From Pseudomonas sp. GV085 (GTDB lineage: Bacteria > Pseudomonadota > Gammaproteobacteria > Pseudomonadales > Pseudomonadaceae), in assembly GCF_003050925.1 (NCBI RefSeq), contig NZ_QAOV01000017.1:50969-114968 (forward strand): a DNA stretch of 64,000 nt, read 5' to 3'. Shown in pieces: positions 30,415-39,217 of the stretch. The translations under genes and the position numbers were made by a program. Each line of letters opens with the position of its first letter. Within the stretch, counting starts at the first letter, position 1. Below the pieces are notes generated by a model. The model searched no databases and had not been told where the DNA came from. It was given only the letters and a program-made list of their open reading frames with translations.

Positions 30415-32064
30415 TCAGGCGGTCGCGCGCTCGGTGACGACCCGGCCCGATTCCATGCGCACCAGTTGATCGGCCATGTCGAAATAGCGGTCGTCGTGGG
30501 AGATGACGATGATGGTCTTGCCCAGGCGTTTGAGGTCCGGCAGCAGCTCGGTGTAGAAGATGCGGCGGAAGGTCGGGTCCTGGTCGGCGGCCCATTCGTC
30601 GAACACCAGCACCGGGCGTTCTTCCAGCCAGGCATTGACCAGCGCCAGGCGCTTGCGCTGGCCGGTGGACAGCTCGGTGGTGGTGAAACTGCCGTCCCGA
30701 ACGCTGACCTTGTGCGCGATCTCCAGCCGTTGCAGGTATTTGTTGGCATCTTCGGGGATGTGCTGGTCGCCCTGGACCACGTCATCGAACAGGTAGTAGT
30801 CGGCAAAAATCGTGGTGAACAATTGGCGGTAGTCGTCGCGATTGTGCGCATCGATGCCCTGGCCGTTGAGCAGGATCGAACCCTGTTGCGGCGCGTAGAG
30901 GCCCAGCAGCAACTTGATCAGGGTGGTCTTGCCGCAGCCGTTTTCGCCGACGATGAACATGATGTCGCCTTGCTCGATGGTCAGGTTCACCGGGCCCAGG
31001 CGAAACGCGTCGCTGCCCGGTACGGCGGGAAAGGCGTAGCTGACGTTGTCCAGTTGCAGGCGGTTGACCACTGTCGGCTGGATGCCTTTGTCGTTGAGCA
31101 ACAGGTGCGGTTCGGGCGAGGAAAACTGGCTGGACAGTTCGGCGATGCGGCGAAAGGCAATGCGCGCGCGACTGACGATCGGCAAGGTGCTGACCAGATG
31201 CTCGATCGGGCCTTTCATGTACAGCAGCACCAGCACGAAACCGCTCATCACTGCCTTGTCGGCACTGGGCCAGAACGATTGCAGGGTCAGTGCCAGGCCG
31301 ATGACCACGAAGAACAGCATCGAGCCCAGCGTCTTGGCGATCACGAAGGTGTTGATCGAACGCACCTGGGTTTTACAGATGAAATCGGCGGTGCCCTGAA
31401 TGCCCGATTCGAACATGCGTTGGCGACGCGGGCGGTGGATGCGCAATTCCTTGGCGCCGCCGGCAATGGCGTTGTAGTGCTTTTGCAAATCGTCCTCGGC
31501 GTCGCGGGCAGCCATGAAACCCTGGATGCCCTTGCCCTGGGCGTAGAACTGAATGCCGGTGCCGATGGCAATCGCCAGCACCATCATCAGGAACATCGGC
31601 CACGACAACATCGCCAGGTAACCCATGCAGCCGAGGGTCACGGTCAGGGAAATCGCCAGCGGCGCGAAAGCGAAAGCGAAGTCGCTGATGGTGTCGACGT
31701 CGTGGGTCAGCACCGGGATCAAGCGGTGGCTGCGATAGCGCTCGATCTGCTCGATGGGCGCCGAAAGCACTTTCTCCCCCAGCGTTTTGCGCAGCCTGGC
31801 AATGATGTGCTGGCCGACGTAGTTGGTGCCGATGTCCGAGCAGATCGAACTGCCCAGGGCCAGCAGGCACAGGCCGCCGAACAGCGCGACCACGCCTTGG
31901 GTCAGGCCTTGCGGCGAATGCAGCACGTTGTTGATGGTGGCCAGCAGCACCGTCACGCTCAGGCCACCCACCATGCCCAGGAGGATCGACAGACTGACGA
32001 CGAGCCGGAACGGTTTCAGGAGGCTGAACAATTCATGAATTGCACCGCGCGTTGGCTGGGTCAT
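30415..32064 (-). CDS. pvdE: Pyoverdine precursor ABC exporter
   Basis: A 549-residue fused ABC exporter. Six hydrophobic segments occupy roughly residues 15-320. The nucleotide-binding domain has Walker A GENGCGKTT (~residue 370), signature LSTGQRKRL, Walker B PVLVFDEW and switch ISHDDRYF. Size, architecture and position next to fpvA match PvdE, which carries the acylated ferribactin precursor across the inner membrane to the periplasmic maturation enzymes. It is preceded by a perfect TAAAT-N16-CGTT box on the same strand (32106-32130). Confidence 0.95.
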   Translation of the reverse strand: MTQPTRGAIHELFSLLKPFRLVVSLSILLGMVGGLSVTVLLATINNVLHSPQGLTQGVVALFGGLCLLALGSSICSDIGTNYVGQHIIARLRKTLGEKVLSAPIEQIERYRSHRLIPVLTHDVDTISDFAFAFAPLAISLTVTLGCMGYLAMLSWPMFLMMVLAIAIGTGIQFYAQGKGIQGFMAARDAEDDLQKHYNAIAGGAKELRIHRPRRQRMFESGIQGTADFICKTQVRSINTFVIAKTLGSMLFFVVIGLALTLQSFWPSADKAVMSGFVLVLLYMKGPIEHLVSTLPIVSRARIAFRRIAELSSQFSSPEPHLLLNDKGIQPTVVNRLQLDNVSYAFPAVPGSDAFRLGPVNLTIEQGDIMFIVGENGCGKTTLIKLLLGLYAPQQGSILLNGQGIDAHNRDDYRQLFTTIFADYYLFDDVVQGDQHIPEDANKYLQRLEIAHKVSVRDGSFTTTELSTGQRKRLALVNAWLEERPVLVFDEWAADQDPTFRRIFYTELLPDLKRLGKTIIVISHDDRYFDMADQLVRMESGRVVTERATA

Positions 32065-32105
32065 GAGCAGAGGGTTCCTTGGGTCTTGAGGCAGATACCC
32101 AGTAG

Positions 32106-32130
32106 AACGTCTGATGGAGGGCTTAATTTA
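32106..32130 (-). promoter_or_regulatory. PvdS (iron-starvation) box for pvdE
   Basis: On the minus strand TAAAT, exactly 16 bases, then CGTT. This is the IS-box spacing recognised by PvdS-type sigma factors. It lies about 42 bases upstream of the pvdE start. Confidence 0.85.
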
Positions 32131-32150
32131 AAAGGTGGACGATGCAAAAC

Positions 32151-32256
32151 CTGTGGGAGCGACGGTGCGGCGATCCGACTTGCTCGCGATAGCGGTGGAT
32201 CAGAAAACTTGATGTTGACTGACACGACGCCTTCGCGAGCAGGCTCGCTCCCACAA
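32151..32256. repeat. REPIN with an expanded left arm
   Basis: The right half is a normal REP (CGCGAGCAGGCTCGCTCCCACA). The left half starts CTGTGGGAGCGA but has about 15 extra bases (CGGTGCGGCGATCCG) inserted before TTGCTCGCGAT. Related inserts occur at 48059 and 57905. Confidence 0.8.
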
Positions 32257-32270
32257 GGGTTGGGGAGGGA

Positions 32271-33143
32271 TTAAAGAGTGCGCACGACACGGAAACCGAT
32301 CCAGTCGCCACGGGTTTGCGGGTCGATGTCATTGCGGTTGCCCGAGCGGGAAAACACCGGCGCTTCGCCCCAGTCGTTGCCACGGATGCGCAAGGTGTCG
32401 CAGTTCGGTTCGGTCCAGGCGCTGCCGTCGGTGGGCGCGCCGACGTAGTCCGGGTGGTAGCAGTCGGCGATCCATTCGTAGACATTGCCGTGCATGTCGT
32501 ACATGCCGAAGGCGTTGGGCGGGTAACTGCCGACCGGCGAGCTGTAGCTGTAGCCATCGGTGGGCCCGTAGGTGTTGGCGTGGGTGGCGATGCTGTATTC
32601 GGTGCCGGGGTCGAACGGGAAGGGGAACGCTCCCGTTGACCCGGCGCGGGCCGCGTACTCGCGCTGGGCCTCGCTGACGATGTGGTAGTGCTGGCCGGTT
32701 TTCAGCGACAGCCAGGCAACGTAGGCGCTGACTTCGGCGAAGTTCATGCACACCGCCGGCTGACGCGGGCCCTGTGGATAACGCGGCTTGCTGTTGATGC
32801 ACTCGCGGCCGGGGCGGCTGTCGCCATTGGGCAGGGTGGTCCCGGTTTCCTTGAGGTACTGGTCCCATTGCGCGGCGGTGATCTGGTAACGGCTCATGGC
32901 GAATGGTTTGTCGAACGTCACCTCATGCATCGGGCCCTCATCAGGCTCGCGGCCGACTTCGCCTTCCGGGGTGCCCATGGTGAAGGTACCGGCGGGCAGT
33001 ACGACCATTTCCGGGCAATGACGGCAATCCTTGAAGACCTTGCCCGGCAATGGCGCGGTGTAGGCCTGGGCGAGGCCGGGCAAGGCGCTGCCGAGCACGG
33101 CCAACAGCGTCAGGGCGCCGAGTTTTTTCAGGGTGCTTTTCAT
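32271..33143 (-). CDS. pvdO: Pyoverdine maturation protein, FGE-sulfatase fold
   Basis: A 290-residue periplasmic protein: signal peptide ending LAQA (~residue 26), then a formylglycine-generating-enzyme/SUMF1-type domain (MVVLPAGTFTMGTPEGE, MSRYQITAAQWDQYL, FGMYDMHGNVYEWIADCY, WIGFRVVRTL). In P. aeruginosa PvdO is needed for the final oxidation of dihydropyoverdine to the mature chromophore. It is the last gene of pvdM-pvdN-pvdO: it starts 16 bases after pvdN and shares the PvdS box upstream of pvdM. Confidence 0.93.
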   Translation of the reverse strand: MKSTLKKLGALTLLAVLGSALPGLAQAYTAPLPGKVFKDCRHCPEMVVLPAGTFTMGTPEGEVGREPDEGPMHEVTFDKPFAMSRYQITAAQWDQYLKETGTTLPNGDSRPGRECINSKPRYPQGPRQPAVCMNFAEVSAYVAWLSLKTGQHYHIVSEAQREYAARAGSTGAFPFPFDPGTEYSIATHANTYGPTDGYSYSSPVGSYPPNAFGMYDMHGNVYEWIADCYHPDYVGAPTDGSAWTEPNCDTLRIRGNDWGEAPVFSRSGNRNDIDPQTRGDWIGFRVVRTL

Positions 33144-33159
33144 ATTGGCTCTCGCTCAG

Positions 33160-34440
33160 TCAGACCTGGGTGGCCAGCAGTTCCATCAGGCGGTCGATGT
33201 GCGCTTCGGTATTGAGCAGCCCCGGCGACACACGAATGACCGGCCCGACATCACGGTCCACGGCGTCACACACCACGCGCTGATCCATCAGGTAATTGGC
33301 GACTGCTTCGCAGTCCCGGTGCTTGATACGGAAGAAGGTGAAACCCGCGGAATACTCCGGCGACAGCGGCGTGACCAGCTCCACCGACGGGTGTGCCTGC
33401 AAGCGTTTTTTCAGGTAGCTGTTGATGGCGTGAATGCGCGTCGCGACCTCGGCCTTGCCCAGTTCCAGGTGCAATTTGAAGGCTTCGGTCAGCGCCCAGC
33501 GGTGTTCGAACGAGTGGTAGCCGCCGTAGGTCATCACCGTAGAGAACCGTGTGGCTTCGGAGAAGGTCGGGATGGTCGGCGTCACGTCCTTGAGCTCGTC
33601 AGAGCGGGCGCAGATGATCCCGGTGCCCCGTGGGCCGAACATCCATTTGTGGGTGCCGGCGATGAAGAAGTCGCAGTGCATGTCGGGAAAATCGACGTTC
33701 TCCACGCCGAAGCCGTGGACGCCATCGATCACGTAGAGGATGCGGTCCTTGTCGGCGCGACCACGGTTTTTCTCCTCCACCAGTTTGCCGATCTCGCCGA
33801 TGGGCAGCTTCACGCCGCTGCCGGAATGCACCCAGGTCATGCCCAGTACGCGGGTTTCGGGGCGGATGTTGCGCTCAATCGCGGCCAGCACTTCAGCGGT
33901 CGAGACCTTGTACGGGTCTTCGAACAATTTGATCTTGCGAACCTGGGTGCCGTCCTTCTGGGTGCGGTACTCGAACACGCTGTTGGCGGCGTAGTGCTCG
34001 TGTTCGCTGGTGAGGATTTCCTGATCCGGGCGCACGTGGATACCGGCGTAGATCATCGCCAGGCCTTCGGTGGTGCTGCCGGTCAGGGCGATCTGCGACG
34101 GGTTGGCCTTCAGGTAACGGCCGGCCCATACGCGCACCTCTTCTTCGCGGCGTTCGGTTTCGCCGCGATGCCAGTCCATGGCCAGGCCCGGGTTGCGATC
34201 GAGGTTGGCGCGGTGCATCTCGATGGCTTCACGCACCGGACGCGGGTGCGAGGTGACGAGGAAGTTGGCGAAGTGCAGGTAGTTTGGGTCCTGCGTGAAC
34301 AACTGGCGCAATTGGTCCCATTTGTCCTTGGGCAACGGCGCGGGGCTGGCGGCCAGTGCCGGCAGGTTCACGGCCGAGACCAAGGGGATACCGGCTGCCA
34401 GAATGCCGGCCTGCTTGAGGAATGAACGACGGTTGGTCAT
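33160..34440 (-). CDS. pvdN: Periplasmic PLP-dependent side-chain modifying enzyme
   Basis: A 426-residue class-V aminotransferase-fold protein with a twin-arginine signal (TNRRSFLKQAGILAAG), so it is exported folded with its cofactor. The PLP lysine lies in IAGTHKWMFGPRGTG; the cofactor-binding Asp and His occur in YVIDGVHGFG. PvdN converts the glutamate side chain on the pyoverdine chromophore to succinamide in the periplasm. The start at 34440 is chosen because the RR motif then sits at residues 4-5; an ATG-like start seven codons earlier is less likely. It lies between pvdM (30 bases) and pvdO (16 bases). Confidence 0.94.
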   Translation of the reverse strand: MTNRRSFLKQAGILAAGIPLVSAVNLPALAASPAPLPKDKWDQLRQLFTQDPNYLHFANFLVTSHPRPVREAIEMHRANLDRNPGLAMDWHRGETERREEEVRVWAGRYLKANPSQIALTGSTTEGLAMIYAGIHVRPDQEILTSEHEHYAANSVFEYRTQKDGTQVRKIKLFEDPYKVSTAEVLAAIERNIRPETRVLGMTWVHSGSGVKLPIGEIGKLVEEKNRGRADKDRILYVIDGVHGFGVENVDFPDMHCDFFIAGTHKWMFGPRGTGIICARSDELKDVTPTIPTFSEATRFSTVMTYGGYHSFEHRWALTEAFKLHLELGKAEVATRIHAINSYLKKRLQAHPSVELVTPLSPEYSAGFTFFRIKHRDCEAVANYLMDQRVVCDAVDRDVGPVIRVSPGLLNTEAHIDRLMELLATQV

Positions 34441-34470
34441 GGGTTCGGTTCGCTTTGGCAAAAGGAAAAA

Positions 34471-35820
34471 TCAGTTCTGGACCACAGGCCGGGAGGACTT
34501 CTGCACCTGGTCCCAGACCCGCAGGAAGTTGCCGCCCCAAAGCTTGGCGATGTCGGCTTCACTGTAGCCGCGGCTGATCAGTTCGGCGGTCACGTTGCGG
34601 GCCTCGCTGACGTCTTTCCAGCCGTCCACGCCGCCACCGTCATTGAAGTCGGAACTGATGCCGACGTGATCGATACCGATTTTCTTCACGGCGTAATCGA
34701 TCGCATCGCCGTAGTCCTTGAGGGTGGCCTTGGGTTCTTCGTCGAGGATCGAATAGAGCTGGCTGGCGTACTCGCCGAAACGTTGCTCGGGCCAGACGGT
34801 GATCACCGGGTCGCCCGGCATCAACGCCATTTCCAGGCCTTGCAGCGGTTGCAGGTCGAAGCGCGCGCGCAGGGCGTTGAGCTTGTCCTGGGTGGCCTGG
34901 CTGAGCGGGCGGATGTAGGTCGGGAAGCCGACGATCTGCACCACGCCGCCGCTGCTCTTGATCAGTTGCATTTCCATGTCGCTGAGGTTGCGCGGGATGT
35001 CCACCAGGGCGCGCGGTGCCGAGTGGGAGGCGACCATCGGCGCGCGGCTCAGTTGCGCGACCTGCTCCAGGGCCTTGGTCGACATCTGCGATACATCGAT
35101 GATCACGCCCAGGTCGTTGAGGCGCTGCACCGCTTGCTTGCCGATGTCCGACAGCCCGCCAAGGGCGTCCCGCGAATCGTTGAAAAACGGCAGCGGCCGC
35201 GACGAATCGGCCCAGGCGTTGTTGCCGACGTAGCTGAAGCCGAACATGCGCATGCCGCGCGCGGCCCACTTGTCCAGGGCATTGAGGTCATTGCCCAGCG
35301 GGTAGGCGTTGAGCATGCTGATGAACACCGCGAACTTGCCTTCGCCGTGCAGGCGGCGGAAGTCGTCGGGGGTGTAGGCAATGGCCACCTGGTTGGGGAA
35401 GTCGCGGACCATGGCGCTGATGATCTTGTAGCGGGTTTCCTGCTCATGGCGGGCCTCGTCGACGAAGCCGGCGGTAGGGCGATGGGGCGCGTTGGGGCCG
35501 TTCCAGATTTCCGGCCAGCCGAAAATCGTCAGCGCCGCCCCGGACAGGCGCCCGCGCCCGGTCTTGATCAGGTCAAACTGGCCTTCGCCGTCCTTGTCGA
35601 CTTCGTTGCCGGCGGTGCCGAAGTCCATGGGCACGGTGATGTGGCTGTCGAACGAGAGGATGCGCTCCTGCAATTGCTCGGCCTGTTTCATCACCTTGAT
35701 CGGGTAGCCGGGGTTGTCCCTGAACCCGTAATCCCAGGCCGCGAAGCCCACTCCCGCGCTGATCGCCAGGGCCAGCGGCAGGCCGATGAAAAGAGCCTTT
35801 TTCGAACGTGGTTTTGTCAT
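34471..35820 (-). CDS. pvdM: Periplasmic dipeptidase-like pyoverdine maturation protein
   Basis: A 449-residue protein with an N-terminal membrane/signal segment (KKALFIGLPLALAISAGVGF) and a renal-dipeptidase (M19) domain: ILSFDSHITVPMD in place of the usual DxHND zinc motif, APMVASHSAPRAL, and DHVGISSDFNDGGG near the C-terminus. The altered first zinc motif suggests it is not an ordinary dipeptidase. In P. aeruginosa PvdM is required for ferribactin oxidation in the periplasm. First gene of pvdM-N-O, with a near-consensus PvdS box at 35882-35906, divergent from pvdP. Confidence 0.92.
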   Translation of the reverse strand: MTKPRSKKALFIGLPLALAISAGVGFAAWDYGFRDNPGYPIKVMKQAEQLQERILSFDSHITVPMDFGTAGNEVDKDGEGQFDLIKTGRGRLSGAALTIFGWPEIWNGPNAPHRPTAGFVDEARHEQETRYKIISAMVRDFPNQVAIAYTPDDFRRLHGEGKFAVFISMLNAYPLGNDLNALDKWAARGMRMFGFSYVGNNAWADSSRPLPFFNDSRDALGGLSDIGKQAVQRLNDLGVIIDVSQMSTKALEQVAQLSRAPMVASHSAPRALVDIPRNLSDMEMQLIKSSGGVVQIVGFPTYIRPLSQATQDKLNALRARFDLQPLQGLEMALMPGDPVITVWPEQRFGEYASQLYSILDEEPKATLKDYGDAIDYAVKKIGIDHVGISSDFNDGGGVDGWKDVSEARNVTAELISRGYSEADIAKLWGGNFLRVWDQVQKSSRPVVQN

Positions 35821-35881
35821 TGCCGTCTCAGTCAGGTTCGCCGCCCCGGATCAGGTGTGGGGGCCTTTGCTATCTGGGGGG

Positions 35882-35906
35882 AACGAGTGGCTGGGCGAAA
35901 AAATTA
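35882..35906 (-). promoter_or_regulatory. PvdS box for pvdMNO
   Basis: Minus strand TAATT-N16-CGTT: correct spacing, one substitution from TAAAT. It lies 62 bases upstream of pvdM. Confidence 0.7.
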
Positions 35907-35922
35907 GCGCGGCTAATGGCCT

Positions 35923-35989
35923 CATCGCGAGCAGGCTCGCTCCTACATGGGAATGCGGTCTCCTGTAGGAGTGAGCCCTGCTCGCGATG
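35923..35989. repeat. REP pair, tail-to-tail
   Basis: ATCGCGAGCAGGCTCGCTCC then TGTAGGAGTGAGCCCTGCTC with a short spacer, in the orientation opposite to the usual REPIN. It sits between the divergent PvdS boxes of pvdM and pvdP. Confidence 0.85.
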
Positions 35990-35994
35990 CTTTT

Positions 35995-36019
35995 TAAATT
36001 TATGAGGGCAACGAACGTT
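35995..36019 (+). promoter_or_regulatory. PvdS box for pvdP
   Basis: TAAAT (35995-35999), 16 bases, CGTT (36016-36019): perfect spacing, 44 bases upstream of the pvdP start. Confidence 0.85.
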
Positions 36020-36063
36020 CTAGCTTGGATAAAGCCTGCTCCATGGCTGACACAGGTAGGGCA

Positions 36064-37683
36064 ATGACGATTTCTCGACGATGGTTCCTCGCGGGGCTGG
36101 CGCTGACCGGTGCCGCTGGGCCGGCGGTGTATTACGGGCATCACGAATTGAACAGGCCGGACCCGACCATTACCCCGGGCGAAGCCTCGTTCGAGGTGGC
36201 GGATATTGCCGGCCAACGCTTGGCGGATACCTTGCGCGGGGTCTGGCAGATTCGTTTCGAAGGTCGTGACGCCGGTATCGAAGGTTTGCCGCTCGAAGGC
36301 CTGGAAGTGTTTCTCGACATTGGCCACAAGGGGCGTGGCGTCGTGGGTTTTCTCGACACCGGCGAGCGATTGCGCTCTGCCGAAGAGCCCCGCTACCGGG
36401 TGCTCGGCGATCTGTCCGGGGCCAACCCGAAGCAGTTGGGTTGGCGACTGCTGGGTGCCAGCGGCTGTTGCGATTACGAATTCGACATGACCCTGGACGA
36501 GGTCTGGGCCGGTTTCGGTAACGCCGGCAGCGGCAGTCTCAGTGGGCGGGTGCTGGACCTGAATCGACCAATGATGCTCACGGCGCAGGACAATCGATTC
36601 ATTGCCGTCAAACGGGTATTCCCTGAAGCCCGCGAGCGCACCGGCCTGAATCCGACCTTGCTGGCCTGGCTGGTGTCGCCGCAGCACCGATTGTTCCACC
36701 AGCTCTGGCATGCCTCCCGGGACAAGTGGCACAAGCTGTCCGAAGACCAGCGCGGTGCCTTGCGCGGGCTCGGCTGGCAGCCCGGCCCGCGGGACCAGGA
36801 GCGCGATGCCCGTGGCGAGCACAAGGATCGCAATGGTTCGGGCGTGGATTTTTTCTTCATGCACCGGCACATGCTCGGCACGGCGCGCTCGATGCAGGAC
36901 CTGCCGTCCTGGACGCATTTCCCGTTACCGCAACCGGAACTGGCGCGGGACCGGCTCGGCTTTGCGCGTTACTTCGACAACCACGACGGCACTGCGCTGC
37001 CGCCGACCTGGCTGGCCGAGGACGATGACGAGTACACGCAATGGGTCAGCGACATCAAGACCGGCGAGACGTACCACAGCAATTTCCAGGTTTGGGAGTC
37101 GCGCTACCGTGATCCGCGTTACCTGTCGACGCTGACCCTCGGCCAGTTCGGCTCGGAGGTCGAGCTGGGCCTGCACGACTGGCTGCACATGCGCTGGGCC
37201 TCGGTGCCGCGTGATCCGGCCAACGGTCAGCCGGTGCCATTCGCCCGGGATCCGGCGGACTTTTCCGCACGCTGGTTCGCACCGGAAAACGATTTTCTCG
37301 GCGACCCGTTTTCTTCCCATGTGAGCCCGGTGTTCTGGCATTTCCACGGATGGATCGACGATCGCCTGGAAGACTGGTTCCGCGCCCACGAGCGTTTTCA
37401 TCCGGGGCAGGTCAGTCGGCTGCAGGTCAACGGCGTGCAATGGTTCGCGCCGGGACGCTGGGTCGAGATCGATGATCCGTGGATTGGCCCGAGCACCCAT
37501 GGCTGCAGCACCACGCCGGGGTTGCAGGTGGGCAAGTCGGTGGAAATGGACCCGGAAACCATGAAGCTGGCGCTGCGTATTACCTTTGGCGAGGACGAGA
37601 AGATGCTGGCCGGACTGTTGCGCAAGGTGCCGCAGCGGCCGTGGTATGCGCGCAATCTGAAGGCTAAGCAGAGCCAGGCTTGA
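36064..37683 (+). CDS. pvdP: Pyoverdine chromophore tyrosinase
   Basis: A 539-residue periplasmic copper enzyme that oxidises the D-Tyr/Dab part of ferribactin to form the chromophore. A twin-arginine-like signal lies at the N-terminus (SRRWFLAGLAL). The tyrosinase-type copper region shows FFFMHRHMLG (~residue 260), DWLHMRW (~375) and PVFWHFHGWID (~420). A conserved RPWYARN near the C-terminus may include the lid tyrosine known for PvdP. Length is close to the ~540 residues of PvdP. Start 36064 is chosen to place RR at residues 5-6; another ATG in frame lies at 36043. Confidence 0.94.
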   Translation: MTISRRWFLAGLALTGAAGPAVYYGHHELNRPDPTITPGEASFEVADIAGQRLADTLRGVWQIRFEGRDAGIEGLPLEGLEVFLDIGHKGRGVVGFLDTGERLRSAEEPRYRVLGDLSGANPKQLGWRLLGASGCCDYEFDMTLDEVWAGFGNAGSGSLSGRVLDLNRPMMLTAQDNRFIAVKRVFPEARERTGLNPTLLAWLVSPQHRLFHQLWHASRDKWHKLSEDQRGALRGLGWQPGPRDQERDARGEHKDRNGSGVDFFFMHRHMLGTARSMQDLPSWTHFPLPQPELARDRLGFARYFDNHDGTALPPTWLAEDDDEYTQWVSDIKTGETYHSNFQVWESRYRDPRYLSTLTLGQFGSEVELGLHDWLHMRWASVPRDPANGQPVPFARDPADFSARWFAPENDFLGDPFSSHVSPVFWHFHGWIDDRLEDWFRAHERFHPGQVSRLQVNGVQWFAPGRWVEIDDPWIGPSTHGCSTTPGLQVGKSVEMDPETMKLALRITFGEDEKMLAGLLRKVPQRPWYARNLKAKQSQA

Positions 37684-37699
37684 TACCGAGTTATCGTTC

Positions 37700-37797
37700 A
37701 ATCGCGAGCAGGCTCACTCCTACATAGGATCGCCAGTGAGCACAAAATTTGTGTACGACCAATATCAAATGTAGGAGCGAGCCTGCTCGCGATGGCG
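37700..37797. repeat. REP pair, tail-to-tail
   Basis: ATCGCGAGCAGGCTCACTCC at the left and TGTAGGAGCGAGCCTGCTCG at the right, about 50 bases apart, in the space between the convergent ends of pvdP and opmQ. Confidence 0.85.
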
Positions 37798-37815
37798 TCC
37801 TGACAGGCGCCACAG

Positions 37816-39210
37816 CTAAAGAACCTGCCACCCCCCACCCAACGCCTTGTACAGGGCAATACTCGCCTGCATCCGCGACAACCGCAGTTGCACGTTCAAA
37901 TCCTGCGCCGCATACAACGTGCGCTGGGTTTCGAGCACCGTCAGCAAATCCTCGGCCCCGGCCTGATAACGGCTTTGCGCGATGTTGAACGCGGTTTGCG
38001 CCTGGCTCAGTTCTTCACTCTGCCACCCGCGTTGTTCATCCAGCCCGCGAATGCTGTTGAGGGCTTTTTCGACGTCGGCGAAGCCATTGATGATCGCGCC
38101 GCGATAAGTTTCCAGAAGTTCTTGCTGGCGCGCCGTGGCCTTGTCGCGCTGGGCGCCGAGGCGGCCGTTGTTGAACACCGGCGCGAGCAGCCCGGCGGTG
38201 AGATTGTAGAAGGGGCTGCGCAGCATATCGTCGGCCCGGTCGGCGCCGGAGCCGAGTTCGGTGGTGAGGGTCACGGTCGGTAGCATCGCGGCCCGGGCGA
38301 CGGTGACGTCGGCCTGGGCGGCAGCCAGTTGCGCCTCGGCCCGGGCAATGTCCGGGCGGCGGCTGAGCAACTGGCTGGGCACTCCGGCGTCGATCGCAGG
38401 CCAGGTCAGTTGATCGAAGCGTTCCTGGCCCAACGACAGCGCCTGAAGCGGACGGCCGAGCAGGGCGGCGAGGCTGATTCGCGCATCCTCGGCCTGTTGC
38501 TGCACCAGCGGCAGCTGGCGTTGCTGCGCCGCCACCAGGCTTTTTTGCTGCGCCAGTTCAAGGGCCGTGGCCGAGCCCGAATCGAAACGGGTCTGCACCA
38601 GTTTCAACACGCTCTGGGCATTGGCCAGATTCAATTCGGCGATGCGGCTCTGCTCCTGCAACGACAAGGCTTGCGCGTAGCCGTTGGCCACGCCGCTGAG
38701 CAAGGTCAGCTCCACGGTGGCCTGATCGAACTCGCTGGCTTTCAGACTGAATTGCGCACTGTCGCGGCCAGCCCGTTGGCCACCCCAGAAATCGATTTCG
38801 TAGCTGGCAGTCAGGTTCGCCGTGAAATAGTCGACGGCGTCGTTATCGCTGTCGGCGTCGAGCTGACTGTAGCCGCTGCCGCGCAGCAATTTCTGGCGAT
38901 TGGCATTGGCCGCGGCCTTGACCTCGGGCAATTGCGAGCCGCCGGCAATCACCGTATCGGCCTGGGCCTGGCGTACTCTGGCGATGGCCGCGGCCAGGTC
39001 GTAACTGCCGAGCCGCGCCTGTTCGATCAGGCGACCCAGTTGCGGGCTGCCGAAGCGGTTCCACCATTGCTGGTTGTCATAAGTGATGCCGGCGGTGTGC
39101 GGCGATTGCCAGGCGGCGGGCGGCTGGATGCCGCTGTCGGGGCGCTGTGTCGGGCTGCCGCAGGCGCTGAGCAACAGGCATAGGGTCAACACACTGAGTG
39201 GCGGCTTCAT
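37816..39210 (-). CDS. opmQ: Outer-membrane efflux lipoprotein of the pyoverdine pump
   Basis: A 464-residue TolC/OprM-family channel. It begins with a lipoprotein signal (VLTLCLLLSAC, lipobox cysteine ~residue 16). The duplicated outer-membrane-efflux repeats contain RPDIARAEAQL and long coiled-coil segments. It forms the exit duct for PvdRT, which exports new pyoverdine and recycles it from the periplasm. The start is seven bases after the end of pvdT, so the three genes form one operon. Start 39210 is chosen for the lipobox; an open frame continues upstream into pvdT without a signal sequence. Confidence 0.94.
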   Translation of the reverse strand: MKPPLSVLTLCLLLSACGSPTQRPDSGIQPPAAWQSPHTAGITYDNQQWWNRFGSPQLGRLIEQARLGSYDLAAAIARVRQAQADTVIAGGSQLPEVKAAANANRQKLLRGSGYSQLDADSDNDAVDYFTANLTASYEIDFWGGQRAGRDSAQFSLKASEFDQATVELTLLSGVANGYAQALSLQEQSRIAELNLANAQSVLKLVQTRFDSGSATALELAQQKSLVAAQQRQLPLVQQQAEDARISLAALLGRPLQALSLGQERFDQLTWPAIDAGVPSQLLSRRPDIARAEAQLAAAQADVTVARAAMLPTVTLTTELGSGADRADDMLRSPFYNLTAGLLAPVFNNGRLGAQRDKATARQQELLETYRGAIINGFADVEKALNSIRGLDEQRGWQSEELSQAQTAFNIAQSRYQAGAEDLLTVLETQRTLYAAQDLNVQLRLSRMQASIALYKALGGGWQVL

Positions 39211-39217
39211 CAATCGA

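Noticed and set aside
30331..32274. A 647-codon plus-strand frame opposite pvdE
   Set aside because: pvdE has complete ABC exporter motifs on the minus strand; the plus frame is a shadow.
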